Source: Omnitrophica WOR_2 bacterium GWF2_43_52 (lineage in GTDB: Bacteria; Omnitrophota; Gorgyraeia; Gygaellales; UBA12090). From it: a stretch of DNA of 52,818 nucleotides. The DNA is taken from positions 1 to 52,818 of the forward strand of contig MHGF01000012.1 of assembly GCA_001805445.1 (NCBI GenBank), given 5' to 3'. This document shows positions 18,001 to 25,468 of this stretch, piece after piece. The translations under genes were made by a program, and so were the position numbers. The notes beneath the pieces were generated by a model. It was not told the origin of the DNA and did not search any database. It worked only from the letters and a program-made list of their open reading frames with translations. Position 1 is the stretch's first letter. Each line of letters begins with the position of its first letter.

Positions 18001-20347
18001 GCAAGACTATATGATTAATTTTATAAAAACCTATGAAAAAAGTAAGCCAAAGCAGCATCCTGTCGGAAAGACGGGATTTTATGGCCAAAATAATCCAGAA
18101 TTATTTAATAGCCCAGCTGATTGGATATCACCAAACGCGGACGCCTATAGCAGTAAGACCACTCCCTACGCCGGCAACCCGCCGGCTACAACCGGAAATA
18201 AGGTTATACTTTTAGACACCGACCATATTGGCCGCGCCCTCTATGAAGCTGATTCTACATCCGACAGCGGGTTTGCCAGAAACTGGGTATGGAAAAGTTT
18301 TACAAGAGGTTATAACACCATTTACCTGGAAGTTCTACCTAATAGTAAGATAAGCCCCGATGATTATACTGCCTCTTGGGCAGACACTCCACCAGTGCCG
18401 GCCCGTTACGCCATGGGATATACATTGACCTATGCTAATAAAATTAATTTAATAGCCATGACGCCGCAAAACAGCCTCTCTTCCACGGCGTATTGTTTGG
18501 CCAGTGTAGGTAACGAATATTTAATCTATCAACCCATTTCCAATACAGCCTTTACCGTCAATCTGGCGGCTGGCGGCTACAATTACGAATGGTTTAATCC
18601 GGTGACAGGGATTATTGCTTCATCCGGAACATTCACAGCTGTTGCTGGTAATAAATCTTTTACGGCTCCATTTGCGGGGGCTGCCGTGCTTTATATTAAA
18701 AAATCCGGCACAACCACCACCGACACCACGGCTCCGGCAGTTGCCATCACCACTCCGACAACCAATAGCACCTCCACCACTACCACAGCAACTATCAATT
18801 TATCCGGATCCGCCTCGGACAATATAGGGGTAACCACTGTTACCTGGACAAATAGTAAGGGTGGCTCAGGCACTGCTATTGGAACGGCCTCTTGGAGCGT
18901 CGCTAATATAAGTTTAGTTTCAGGTGATAATGTCATTACGGTTTCCGCCAAAGACGCGGCGGGTAATAGCGGCACAGATACGATTACGATAAGTTATAAT
19001 AACACAGTTTCTTCCCAAGGCCTCCAACGGGTTGGCAGATGGTTTACCTATAACGGCCAATACAAATATTTGGTCGGTTTTGACACCCAGGAATTAGCTG
19101 TTGATCCCTCAGTCGATTACAAAGCGGCTTTGGACAAATTCGTCCAGTACGGAATCAATAAAACTCGCATTTGGATTTATCCCTGGTTTGGAGGAGAATC
19201 ATTTTTATCTCCTTGGCAATACTCCAACGGCAAGCATAATCTTGACCAATGGAATACGGTTTATTGGCAAAGAGTAAAAGATTTTATTACCGCGGCGAAA
19301 AGTCGCGATATCGTAGTAGAAATTACCATTTTCGCAGCCAATGATATCCATCCGGCTGCTAATTGGTCAAATTCGACATTTAGAGAAGCTTTTAACAAAA
19401 ACTTTAACACAAACGGAGTTTTCAGCGTCAACGCCAACGGTCATTTTATCCCTGAATACTTTAATCTGAATTACCCCGCTGTTTCTTATAGCGGCAAGAC
19501 ATTAAAAGATTATCAGCAAGCATTGGTGGACAAAACAGTGGCCGAGTTGGGAGGGTTTAACAATGTCTATTTTGAAATTGACAATGAGTTCCCGAATTCG
19601 GCGATCATAGACAATGTTTACCCGTGGGCTTTGAATTGGGCGCGGCGCATTGATTCATTAACGTCTCGTCCTGTTGCGACGCACAGCCATGGAGGATCCG
19701 GAACGAACACAACCGGTATCCAGTATTTTTGGGATAAAGCGTATATAGACGTGATGAATTTTCATTTTTATAATACTAACCCTCAGACGCTTTCCGACCT
19801 GCTTCATAACGCCCAGACCAAGGGGAAGGTTTTAAGTAATAATGAATCCGGCGATTTCTACGGAACTAACCTTGACTTGCAAACCCGTTTCGCCTGGGGA
19901 ATTTTCCTGTCCGGCGGTTACTTCGCCCTTTACGAAGACGACAGCAACCGCATAACAACCGACCAGGGTTGGGTCGCTGGAGCAAAAAGACTGCAAACTC
20001 TTAGAAATGTTGTTGAAACGCTCAAATTCTGGGAAATGTCTCCCGTTGACGCTAATGGAAACGAATATGATTCTTTAATCACGCAAGGGCCTTCGGGAAC
20101 TAATAAACAGCTTATCGCGAAGCCCGGCTCTGAATATTTAGCCTATTTTTGGGGGAGCAAGACAACTACCCCTGTCAAAATAACCCTGCCTTCGGGAAGT
20201 TATACCTACGAGTGGTATGACCCGCGCACCGGACTTAAGCTCCTTAGCGGTTCAGTATCGAGTGTAGGCAGTGCTACTATAAGCGTTCCGTCAACAGCCG
20301 CCTGGAGTGAAATTGTTGGCCTTGCTTTAATTATCCGCAAATCCTAA
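14603..20347 (+). CDS. Giant secreted multi-hydrolase repeat protein, C-terminal part
   Basis: About 1,914 residues counted from a TTG that is not a real start; homology continues upstream to the frameshift at about 14527. Module order: two Ig repeats; hydrolase module B (15145-16435; IWEVMNEP, candidate acid Glu codon at 15722); Fn3 and two Ig repeats (16440-17330); hydrolase module C (17345-18700; YEISNES); one Ig repeat; hydrolase module D (19015-20344; YFEIDNEF). Modules A, B and C are paralogues: each opens LK-x-x-x-x-N-x-RY...LTGS, contains QRTGPG or KRTGPG, and ends with a beta domain carrying YEWFNP. They resemble apiosidase-like/DUF4038 and GH5-type barrels with a trailing collagen-binding-like domain. 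Module D is more distant. No dockerin, SLH, LPXTG or type IX sorting domain is visible at the C-terminus. Confidence 0.85.
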   Translation: MALFATDNIGVTGYYLSSSAITPLASAVGWVSVSSVTSLSKDVSYTLASGAGTKTVYAWYKDAAGNVSAVYLDSISLVTTTDTTAPTIAITSPTSASSYSTTQSTISLSGTASDSAGVTSVSWTNSKGGSGTAVGTTNWSIANMSLYSGENIITVTAKDSANNISTDIIKVTQQTAISQPLKIHPSNQRYLMNVQGKAVYLTGSHIWFNIHQDEYNPLMSDADFDKYLDWMQSHGHNFTRLWVGISYLTWKPHPWKRTGPGIATDGFLKFDLTNFEQSYFDMVRRRVLKIQERGMYASIMFFGSYNSMREKFSSSAWYPGNNINAELANAFNTNNGSSFFTSNPAALEIQRKLARKFIDTLNDVDNLIWEVMNEPGGTAAAVQWHKEMINYVKSYESGKPKKHLVGMTGGWGIGETSMLSSSADWISPDWDAYIEGGPANYSGKVVISDTDHYGIWGFSEPADAEDMKKWVWKTFARGNHPIFMDPHKSVIQGRYNGTLDPIYDPIRRTMGYTLTYANKFTDLASMVPSETISSTKYALVNSGKEYLAYQPASNTSFTVNLIAGTYSYEWFNPSNGAIASTGSLSVSAGNRSFTAPFSGDAVLYLKVSSSAVVPTATTGSSANIASTSVTLNGSVNPNGLSTTAYFQYGTASGSYTGKTANQALSGSSNTAVSAALSGLTAATKYYYRVVATNSVGTSNGAEMSFTTVTAADTTKPSGSISINSGASSTASTAVTLTLSASDNIGVTGYYLSNSATVPLASNAGWVSVTATPNLTKTVSYTVTSGAGTKAVYVWYKDAAGNVSAVYLDSISLVTATDTTAPTIAITSPTSASTYSTTQSTISPSGTASDNAGVTSVSWTNSKGGLGTAVGTTNWSISNIALQSGDNVITVTAKDAAGNFTADVITVTCTVVATNNTLKVSSANPRYFTNSTGKAIYLTGSNSWGNFQDLGFSDPPAAFVFTDYLNFLKKYNHNCIRLWMFENTRSNGSSKSGSPFSRYHSPTIYQRTGPGTSNDGKLKFDVNKFNQSYFDRLRSRVIAARDKGIYVDIMLFEGFSVRPDYAWRHHPYNVTNNINGIDGDTDNNNNGDETHTLSVPKTLALQEAYVRKVIDTVNDLDNVLYEISNESSLSSSDWQDYMINFIKTYEKSKPKQHPVGKTGFYGQNNPELFNSPADWISPNADAYSSKTTPYAGNPPATTGNKVILLDTDHIGRALYEADSTSDSGFARNWVWKSFTRGYNTIYLEVLPNSKISPDDYTASWADTPPVPARYAMGYTLTYANKINLIAMTPQNSLSSTAYCLASVGNEYLIYQPISNTAFTVNLAAGGYNYEWFNPVTGIIASSGTFTAVAGNKSFTAPFAGAAVLYIKKSGTTTTDTTAPAVAITTPTTNSTSTTTTATINLSGSASDNIGVTTVTWTNSKGGSGTAIGTASWSVANISLVSGDNVITVSAKDAAGNSGTDTITISYNNTVSSQGLQRVGRWFTYNGQYKYLVGFDTQELAVDPSVDYKAALDKFVQYGINKTRIWIYPWFGGESFLSPWQYSNGKHNLDQWNTVYWQRVKDFITAAKSRDIVVEITIFAANDIHPAANWSNSTFREAFNKNFNTNGVFSVNANGHFIPEYFNLNYPAVSYSGKTLKDYQQALVDKTVAELGGFNNVYFEIDNEFPNSAIIDNVYPWALNWARRIDSLTSRPVATHSHGGSGTNTTGIQYFWDKAYIDVMNFHFYNTNPQTLSDLLHNAQTKGKVLSNNESGDFYGTNLDLQTRFAWGIFLSGGYFALYEDDSNRITTDQGWVAGAKRLQTLRNVVETLKFWEMSPVDANGNEYDSLITQGPSGTNKQLIAKPGSEYLAYFWGSKTTTPVKITLPSGSYTYEWYDPRTGLKLLSGSVSSVGSATISVPSTAAWSEIVGLALIIRKS
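16748..17231 (+). repeat. Intragenic repeat R3 (two Ig-like domains)
   Basis: Third, slightly more diverged copy of the 11964-12482 unit. The preceding Fn3 repeat (16440-16730) is also almost identical in DNA to 14231-14525, so the duplicated tract includes the Fn3 domain for copies R2 and R3. Confidence 0.8.
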
Positions 20348-20364
20348 TCCTGCCACATTTTCAT

Positions 20365-20398
20365 TTGCAAATAAGTAAATGTATGCTATAACTATAAT
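20365..20398 (+). promoter_or_regulatory. Putative promoter of the lpdA-lipB operon
   Basis: TTGCAA (20365-20370), 16-base spacer, TATAAC (20387-20392), with TATAAT immediately after (20393-20398) and an extended TGC before the -10. It lies 40-70 bases upstream of the lpdA start. The same TTGCAA-N16/17-TATAAx form recurs at 23598 and 52182. Confidence 0.55.
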
Positions 20399-20436
20399 GC
20401 TTTTGTGAATAGTATAAACCTGAGTGGTTAATCCTT

Positions 20437-21726
20437 ATGTATGATTTGATCGTTATTGGCGCGGGCTGGGCAGGTTTTAGCGCGGCTGAATACGCGAGTA
20501 AACATGGCTTTAAAACGGCACTTATTGAAAGGGATGCCTTAGGCGGCACCTGCCTTAATTACGGCTGTATTCCTACCAAAACCCTGCTTAATACCACGAA
20601 ACTCCTTTCGCAATTTAAAAAATCAGCAAAATTCGGCATAAGCGTTGGCGCGGTAAGCGTCGATCTACAGCAGCTTAATCTTAGAGTAACCGAGGTTATT
20701 AGCCACCTTAAGTCAGGGATAGAATCCTTGGTGAAGGTGAATAAGATTGATTTGATTACCGGCTCTGCCAGGATAAAGACACCCACTAAGATTGAGGTTA
20801 ATGGCCAGGTACTGAAAACCAAATATATTCTTATTGCCACAGGCTCAAGGCCTATGGAACTGCCCGGCATAAAATTTGACGGTAATAAAATTATCTCAAG
20901 CACCGAGGCCTTAGGGCTTACAATGTTACCTGAGAGCCTTTTAATTATCGGGGGAGGGGTGATTGGCTGTGAGTTCGCGGAGGTGTTTCTTACTTTAGGC
21001 TCTAAGGTGGAGATTGTTGAATTGACGGAGAATCTGCTCCCCGGTATTGATAAAGAGGTTGCCAAGAAGATAGAAGTAGCCTTAAAGAAAAAGGGAGCTA
21101 AGATTTCACTCAAGACCGATGCCAGTACTTTAGACTTTAATAGTTATGAGAAAGTGCTTCTGTGTGTGGGCAGGGTTCCCCAGAGTGATTGTTGGGACGG
21201 GGCACTTGATATTCAAAAAGAGCGTAGTAAAATTATGGTCAATGAGTTTCTGCAGACAAATATTCCGACTATTTATGCCGCGGGCGATTGTATCGGGGGT
21301 TACCTTTTAGCTCACGCGGCAAGTTATGAAGGCCGGCTTGCCGTAAAAAACATGCTGGCAAACAATAAGGAAAAGGTTAGTTATAAGGCTATTCCCGCCG
21401 GTATTTTCACCAACCCGGAGATTGCGACTGTAGGATTAAGGGAGGAAGAAGCGAGAAAGAAATACCCGGAGATTATTATCAAAAAATTTGATTTTAGGGC
21501 TCTTGGTATGAGCTATGTGATAGATGAAATGGACGGTTTTATAAAAATCATCGCGGATAAGGACGAAAACCTGCTTGGGGCAAGCATCATTGGCCCAAAG
21601 GCTACAGAGTTAATCCACGTCTTAACTGTAGCGCTTAATAACGGCTTGCAACTGCGTCACATTCGCGATACCATCTTTGCCCACCCCACAATTTCTGAAA
21701 TAATCGCCGAAACATTGCTTCATTAA
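20437..21726 (+). CDS. lpdA: Dihydrolipoyl dehydrogenase (E3)
   Basis: 429 residues of the flavoprotein disulfide reductase family. It oxidises dihydrolipoyl groups with NAD+. Visible: the N-terminal FAD motif GAGWAG, the redox pair C39-x4-C44 in GGTCLNYGCIPTK, an NAD-binding GGGVIGCEFAE, the second FAD motif TIYAAGDC and the C-terminal catalytic AHPTISE. It is somewhat shorter than the usual 460-475 residues, mainly in the interdomain segments, but no key residue is lost. It is followed after two bases by lipB and then a lipoyl domain, so the three probably act together. Its 2-oxoacid dehydrogenase or glycine cleavage partners are not in the window. Confidence 0.93.
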   Translation: MYDLIVIGAGWAGFSAAEYASKHGFKTALIERDALGGTCLNYGCIPTKTLLNTTKLLSQFKKSAKFGISVGAVSVDLQQLNLRVTEVISHLKSGIESLVKVNKIDLITGSARIKTPTKIEVNGQVLKTKYILIATGSRPMELPGIKFDGNKIISSTEALGLTMLPESLLIIGGGVIGCEFAEVFLTLGSKVEIVELTENLLPGIDKEVAKKIEVALKKKGAKISLKTDASTLDFNSYEKVLLCVGRVPQSDCWDGALDIQKERSKIMVNEFLQTNIPTIYAAGDCIGGYLLAHAASYEGRLAVKNMLANNKEKVSYKAIPAGIFTNPEIATVGLREEEARKKYPEIIIKKFDFRALGMSYVIDEMDGFIKIIADKDENLLGASIIGPKATELIHVLTVALNNGLQLRHIRDTIFAHPTISEIIAETLLH

Positions 21727-21728
21727 GT

Positions 21729-22427
21729 ATGGATATTGTAGTCTCTGCTATAGCTAAAGAAAATACGGCCAGGGAAGTATTTAATTTTGAGGTTATGGAT
21801 TTAGGGGCCATTGGGTATCAGGAATGTTTTTTGCTTCAGAAAAATCTTCTGCAAGAAATTTATGCCGCAAGAAGAAAGAGCACACTGTTATTATGCGAAC
21901 ATCCTCCGGTTATAACTTCCGGGAGGTTGGCGAAGCGGGAGAATATCCTTCGGCCTTTAGATGAAGTTAAGGCGCAAGGGATAGAGATTGCCTATAGCGA
22001 TAGGGGTGGGGATGTTACTTTGCACATGCCCGGCCAATTGATAGCCTATCCACTCTTTGATTTACGGTTATTACAGAAAGATATCCATCGTTACCTAAGA
22101 AACTTAGAAGAAACAGCCATACTTTTACTTAAAGAGTATGGTATTCATGGCCAGAGGAAGGCTGGTTTAACCGGTGTCTGGGTTAATGAACGCAAGATTG
22201 CTTCTATCGGTATCGCGATTAGCCATTGGGTAACCTACCATGGCATGAGTTTAAATGTTAATGGTGATATGGGTTTATTTTCCTTGATTCGCCCTTGCGG
22301 TCAGGATATAATGGTAACGTCAATGCAGCAGCTAAAAAAGCAGCAGGTTTTAAAAATGGACGAAGTTAAAGAAAGATTAGCCGCGGCATTTACCAGTGTT
22401 TTTAGTAAGGAGGATAACTATGCTTAA
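21729..22427 (+). CDS. lipB: Octanoyl-[ACP]:protein N-octanoyltransferase
   Basis: 232 residues. LipB moves octanoyl from acyl carrier protein to the lysine of lipoyl domains. The signature GGDVTLHMPGQLIAYP is present, and both active-site residues can be placed: Lys156 in RKIASIGI and Cys190 in IRPCGQD. The usual YHGMSLNVN follows the lysine. The gene starts two bases after lpdA stops and overlaps the start of the lipoyl-domain gene by eight bases, a coupled arrangement. LipA, which would insert the sulfurs, is not in the window. Confidence 0.93.
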   Translation: MDIVVSAIAKENTAREVFNFEVMDLGAIGYQECFLLQKNLLQEIYAARRKSTLLLCEHPPVITSGRLAKRENILRPLDEVKAQGIEIAYSDRGGDVTLHMPGQLIAYPLFDLRLLQKDIHRYLRNLEETAILLLKEYGIHGQRKAGLTGVWVNERKIASIGIAISHWVTYHGMSLNVNGDMGLFSLIRPCGQDIMVTSMQQLKKQQVLKMDEVKERLAAAFTSVFSKEDNYA

Positions 22428-22659
22428 AGTTACATTACCGGAGTTAGGTGAAGGGATAACCAAAGCCACGGTGTCTTATTGGTATTTTCAGGCAGGGCAA
22501 ACGGTAAAAAAAGGCGAGGATTTGGTTGAGTTTACCACTGATAAGGCAACCTTTAACTTGCCGAGCCCTGCAACAGGCAAACTTTTGGAAGTTTTTACAC
22601 CGGAAGGCCTGAGCGTAGACGTAGGCGCGACGTTAGCCACCATGGAAGAGAGCCAATAA
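22420..22659 (+). CDS. Free-standing lipoyl (E2-type) domain protein
   Basis: 79 residues forming only a biotinyl/lipoyl attachment domain. LPELGEGI at the N-terminus and the lipoylation site TTDKATF with Lys42 match the E2 subunits of 2-oxoacid dehydrogenases, but no peripheral-subunit-binding or acyltransferase domain follows. The ATG at 22420 has a strong AAGGAGG six bases upstream and overlaps the end of lipB. It is probably a mobile lipoyl carrier modified by the LipB and reoxidised by the LpdA encoded beside it. It resembles E2 more than glycine cleavage GcvH by motif. Confidence 0.85.
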   Translation: MLKVTLPELGEGITKATVSYWYFQAGQTVKKGEDLVEFTTDKATFNLPSPATGKLLEVFTPEGLSVDVGATLATMEESQ

Positions 22660-22669
22660 GGAAAAGAGA

Positions 22670-23572
22670 ATGGTATTACGTTTATTATTCATTGCTGCCT
22701 TGATGGGCGTATCCGGCTGTTCAACCTTAAAGAAAACAGTTCATTTGGTTACTGCAGCGTCAGAACCATCGAAGCAGAATACGCCTGCCGTAGAAAAAGA
22801 AAAGCAGGAAAAACCCAGCCTTGCTATTGTGCCTTTTGCGGAAAAAAGAGGCAATTTAAAAAGCTATGGCAGTGTCTATAAGTATTTAATTCCGCTTGTG
22901 CCTTATGGGACTATCCGTTACGAAAGGCCTGATGAAGCAAAGATGTTCAATACTCAAAATGAATTTGAGTTCAATATGAGCGAGAACTTGATGAAGGTTA
23001 TTGTTGATTCGGCCAGGAGTTCTGAATTATTTAGCAGTACGATCTTAACTCCTACGCCCCTTGAGTCAGAAGCGGATCTTGTTTTGAGTGGAGAAATCAT
23101 CTCTACTCTTTATGAAGGGAAGACCTATTCTTACGGCATTTCTTTCGCCGGGCCGGTACTGTGGTGTTTAGGGCTTCCTGCCGGTTCATCGCATAAAGAG
23201 CTTCATATTGTCCTTTTCCTTAAGAAAAGAGCTACTTCTGAGCTCTTGTGGACATATGCAATAAACAAGGAAAATACCGTTGTCCAAGGATTGTATCATA
23301 ATTGGGGTAAAGAGGTTAATAGCTTTGTGAATCTTATGGATAAGGGAACTAAAGAGGCAATGGCTGACCTGCGTGCCAAACTATCCGGTATACCTCTTGA
23401 GCACTTAAAAGTAAAAGAGCCAAAGCCAATTCTTCCACTAAAGGAGCCTTTACCGCTTGCCGTAGAAAAAGAATCTCCTAAATCAGAAAAAGAACCAGCA
23501 CCCTCTCAGTATCCGCTATCTGAGGAGATAGCGCCCCCCGCCCCAGAGGCCCCCGCAACGACACAACAATAA
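22670..23572 (+). CDS. Predicted lipoprotein of unknown function
   Basis: 300 residues starting with a lipoprotein signal peptide (lipobox GVSGC, Cys17). The central part (about 45-245) begins LAIVPFAEKRGNLKSYGS, and a later stretch reads ADLVLSGEI. This loosely recalls outer-membrane assembly lipoproteins that begin with an IAVLPF-type strand, but I do not recognise the family. The last 60 residues are rich in Pro, Glu and Lys, likely a disordered linker. AAGGAAAAGAGA precedes the ATG. It lies ten bases after the lipoyl gene and may be co-transcribed, though no functional tie is evident. Confidence 0.7.
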   Translation: MVLRLLFIAALMGVSGCSTLKKTVHLVTAASEPSKQNTPAVEKEKQEKPSLAIVPFAEKRGNLKSYGSVYKYLIPLVPYGTIRYERPDEAKMFNTQNEFEFNMSENLMKVIVDSARSSELFSSTILTPTPLESEADLVLSGEIISTLYEGKTYSYGISFAGPVLWCLGLPAGSSHKELHIVLFLKKRATSELLWTYAINKENTVVQGLYHNWGKEVNSFVNLMDKGTKEAMADLRAKLSGIPLEHLKVKEPKPILPLKEPLPLAVEKESPKSEKEPAPSQYPLSEEIAPPAPEAPATTQQ

Positions 23573-23597
23573 CCTTTCTTTGCAATCTTTATTTTGT

Positions 23598-23626
23598 TTG
23601 CAAACCTTTTAAATCTATGTTATAAA
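23598..23626 (+). promoter_or_regulatory. Putative promoter of the first MNT-HEPN pair
   Basis: TTGCAA (23598-23603), 17-base AT-rich spacer, TATAAA (23621-23626), about 40 bases before the first possible start codon. Confidence 0.5.
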
Positions 23627-23665
23627 ATTTAAATCTGGCGCGGGTAGGATGTATCGGCTATTATA

Positions 23666-23983
23666 ATGCATGCGAGAAAAATAATGTTAATGAAAAATGA
23701 GATAGTAAGAACAATCCAGGCACATATTGAAGAAATAAAATCCTACGGTGTCAGACGCATAGGGATCTTCGGCTCGTTTGCAAAGTCTGCCTCGCGTCAT
23801 AAAAGCGATATTGATATCATTATAGACTTTTCTAAAGGTAAGAAAACATTTGACAATTATATGGAGTTAAAATTTTTTCTTGAAAATTTATTTCGCCGTA
23901 AAGTTGATTTGGTGATAAAAGATACATTAAAGTCAAGGATTAGAAAAGGTGTGCTTAGGGAAACGGCATATGCGAGATTATAA
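23666..23983 (+). CDS. MNT-type nucleotidyltransferase (MntA-like antitoxin)
   Basis: 105 residues (in-frame ATGs at 23684 and 23690 are possible starts; MKNEIV at 23690 is the usual family start). It has the minimal nucleotidyltransferase motif GS-x10-DID (GSFAKSASRHKSDID) and a C-terminal ARL. In characterised MntA-HepT systems the MNT protein AMPylates and silences the HEPN RNase. Its last 14 bases overlap the HEPN gene at 23970, the standard order for this module. Confidence 0.85.
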   Translation: MHARKIMLMKNEIVRTIQAHIEEIKSYGVRRIGIFGSFAKSASRHKSDIDIIIDFSKGKKTFDNYMELKFFLENLFRRKVDLVIKDTLKSRIRKGVLRETAYARL

Positions 23984-24302
23984 GCTTTATTTAGATGATA
24001 TACGTGCGGCGATTAAAAAAATAGAGAAATATACAAAAGGCCTTAGCTTGGAAAGATTAAGAAAAGAAGATTTAATCATTGATGGAATTGTTAGAAACTT
24101 AGAGGTGATCGGTGAAGCAACAAAGAACATACCGCCGCAGATAAAAGTAAAATACCCTGATATAGAATGGAAGAAAATTGCAGGGCTGAGAGATATTTTA
24201 GCACATGAGTATTTTGGCATAGATCTGGAAGTGATATGGGATATTGTAAACAATAAGCTCCCTGTTTTAAAGAAGAAAATATTTTATTTATTGAGAAAAT
24301 AA
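23970..24302 (+). CDS. HEPN (DUF86/HepT-like) toxin
   Basis: 110 residues. It has the DUF86 pattern RNLEVIGEA and, later, RDILAHEYFGID, which contains the R-x4-H catalytic motif of HEPN RNases. The ATG at 23970 overlaps the end of the MNT gene. It is the predicted toxin of a HEPN-MNT (type VII) toxin-antitoxin pair. Confidence 0.85.
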   Translation: MRDYKLYLDDIRAAIKKIEKYTKGLSLERLRKEDLIIDGIVRNLEVIGEATKNIPPQIKVKYPDIEWKKIAGLRDILAHEYFGIDLEVIWDIVNNKLPVLKKKIFYLLRK

Positions 24303-24330
24303 AGAATATTTCTAAAATAGCCTGCTTTTG

Positions 24331-24660
24331 GGCATAGGAGTTTCTGTTTTTTCTCTCCTTATTGGCATACCGTTAGGAATCTGCTTAAGCAGGACGGATG
24401 TTTACCCGCGCCGATATTTGCAATTTATCTACGTATTACCATTATTAATCCCATCTTTTATTACCGCTATTGGCTGGATTGAGCTTTTGCCGAGTTAGTT
24501 TTATGGCTTGCCCACTGCAATTTTTGTCCTGGGGCTTTCATATTTTCCCTTTGTGACTTTTGTTTGCTAACCCATTTATGGTGTTTCGTGGAATACGTCT
24601 CCTTTCTGGAGGCTTTGCCCCTTGAGCCATATCTTGCCTTATTTCAACCTGTTTGTTAAC
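24331..24660 (+). pseudogene. Remnant of a binding-protein-dependent ABC transporter permease
   Basis: Reading 24331 onward in frame gives GVSVFSLLIGIPLGICL, SRTDVYPRRYLQFIYVLP and LLIPSFITAIGWIELLPS followed by a stop. The frame then resumes as FYGLPTAIFVLGLSYFPF with another stop soon after. This is recognisable as the membrane core of an FbpB/putrescine-type permease (RTD-x-P-x-R, P-x-L-I-P-x-x-I-x-A-I-G-W), with at least two internal stops, no start and no end. Past about 24555 the similarity fades. It fills most of a 484-base gap between the HEPN gene and the HTH gene. Confidence 0.65.
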
Positions 24661-24722
24661 TAGTGGCAGTATAGCGAGTTCCTACATAACCCATGTAAAT
24701 ATCGGAAAAATAAAAGTTTTTC

Positions 24723-24750
24723 TTGACACTTTTAATTTGTTTATTATACT
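24723..24750 (+). promoter_or_regulatory. Putative sigma-70 promoter of the HTH-MNT operon
   Basis: Consensus TTGACA (24723-24728), 16-base AT-rich spacer, TATACT (24745-24750); a TATAAT follows immediately. It lies 37 bases upstream of the HTH gene's ATG. Confidence 0.65.
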
Positions 24751-24786
24751 TATAATTGTGTTTAATTTAAATAAATGAGGTGAAAT

Positions 24787-25026
24787 ATGGCTAAGAATAA
24801 AGAGATTATGAATACCAAGGAAGTTAGTGACTTCTTGAAACTGCATCCATTTACAGTGAATAAGCTTGCCCGTGAAGGAAAGATTCCCGCCTTTAAGATT
24901 GGGGCTGACTGGCGCTTTGACAAGAAACTGATTGACAAGTGGATCAAGGATAAGATTGACTATAATCAGGTTGGTAAAGATAGGCGTAAAGCCAGCAAAC
25001 CTGAACAATCCCAGTCACCTTCCTAG
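24787..25026 (+). CDS. Excisionase/MerR-type helix-turn-helix protein
   Basis: 79 residues. MNTKEVSDFLKLHPFTVNKLAREGKIPAFKIGADWRF is the HTH_17 fold, in which WRF is the usual wing, followed by a basic tail. GAGGTG lies five bases before the ATG. It is the first gene of a run HTH - MNT - MNT - HEPN with gaps or overlaps of about 10 bases, so it is a candidate regulator of these genes. Small proteins of this type also serve as excisionases, but no integrase is present. Confidence 0.8.
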   Translation: MAKNKEIMNTKEVSDFLKLHPFTVNKLAREGKIPAFKIGADWRFDKKLIDKWIKDKIDYNQVGKDRRKASKPEQSQSPS

Positions 25027-25036
25027 GATATTTACC

Positions 25037-25468
25037 ATGCAGACATACAAAATTGACAAAGTAAGGCTTATTGCCGTGATGAATTCTCTAAAAAGGGATA
25101 ATTCTCTCTTGGCAATCTATCTTTTCGGTTCACGCGCAAGCGGCAAAGCGCGTAAGTATAGCGATATTGATATTGCGGCGCTCTATGACGAGAAGGTGGA
25201 TAAGAAAGAATACACTGATAAGCGGATTGAGATTATGACAGCAGTAAGCGAATTACTTGATAGAGAAGTAGATGTGGTAGTCTTAAATCAGGCGCCTCCT
25301 ATCTTAAAATATCATATCCTTAAATACGGTATGCGGCTTTATGAGCGGTCGAATAGGCAAGAGCATAGCTTTGAAGTACAAGCAATCCAGGAGTATTTTG
25401 ATTTTTTACCAATAAGAAACAGAATGGAGCAGGGGCTCATAAAAAAGGTTAAAACGCAAAGATGGTAA
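25037..25468 (+). CDS. MNT-type nucleotidyltransferase without an adjacent HEPN
   Basis: 143 residues, from the ATG at 25037 ten bases after the HTH gene. The GS-x10-DID motif (GSRASGKARKYSDID) and VDVVVLNQAPPILKYHIL are typical of larger MntA-family proteins. It is followed directly by a second MNT gene instead of its own HEPN partner, so it is either an orphan antitoxin or shares the HEPN at 25802. The C-terminus (EQGLIKKVKTQRW) overlaps the next gene by seven bases. Confidence 0.8.
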   Translation: MQTYKIDKVRLIAVMNSLKRDNSLLAIYLFGSRASGKARKYSDIDIAALYDEKVDKKEYTDKRIEIMTAVSELLDREVDVVVLNQAPPILKYHILKYGMRLYERSNRQEHSFEVQAIQEYFDFLPIRNRMEQGLIKKVKTQRW

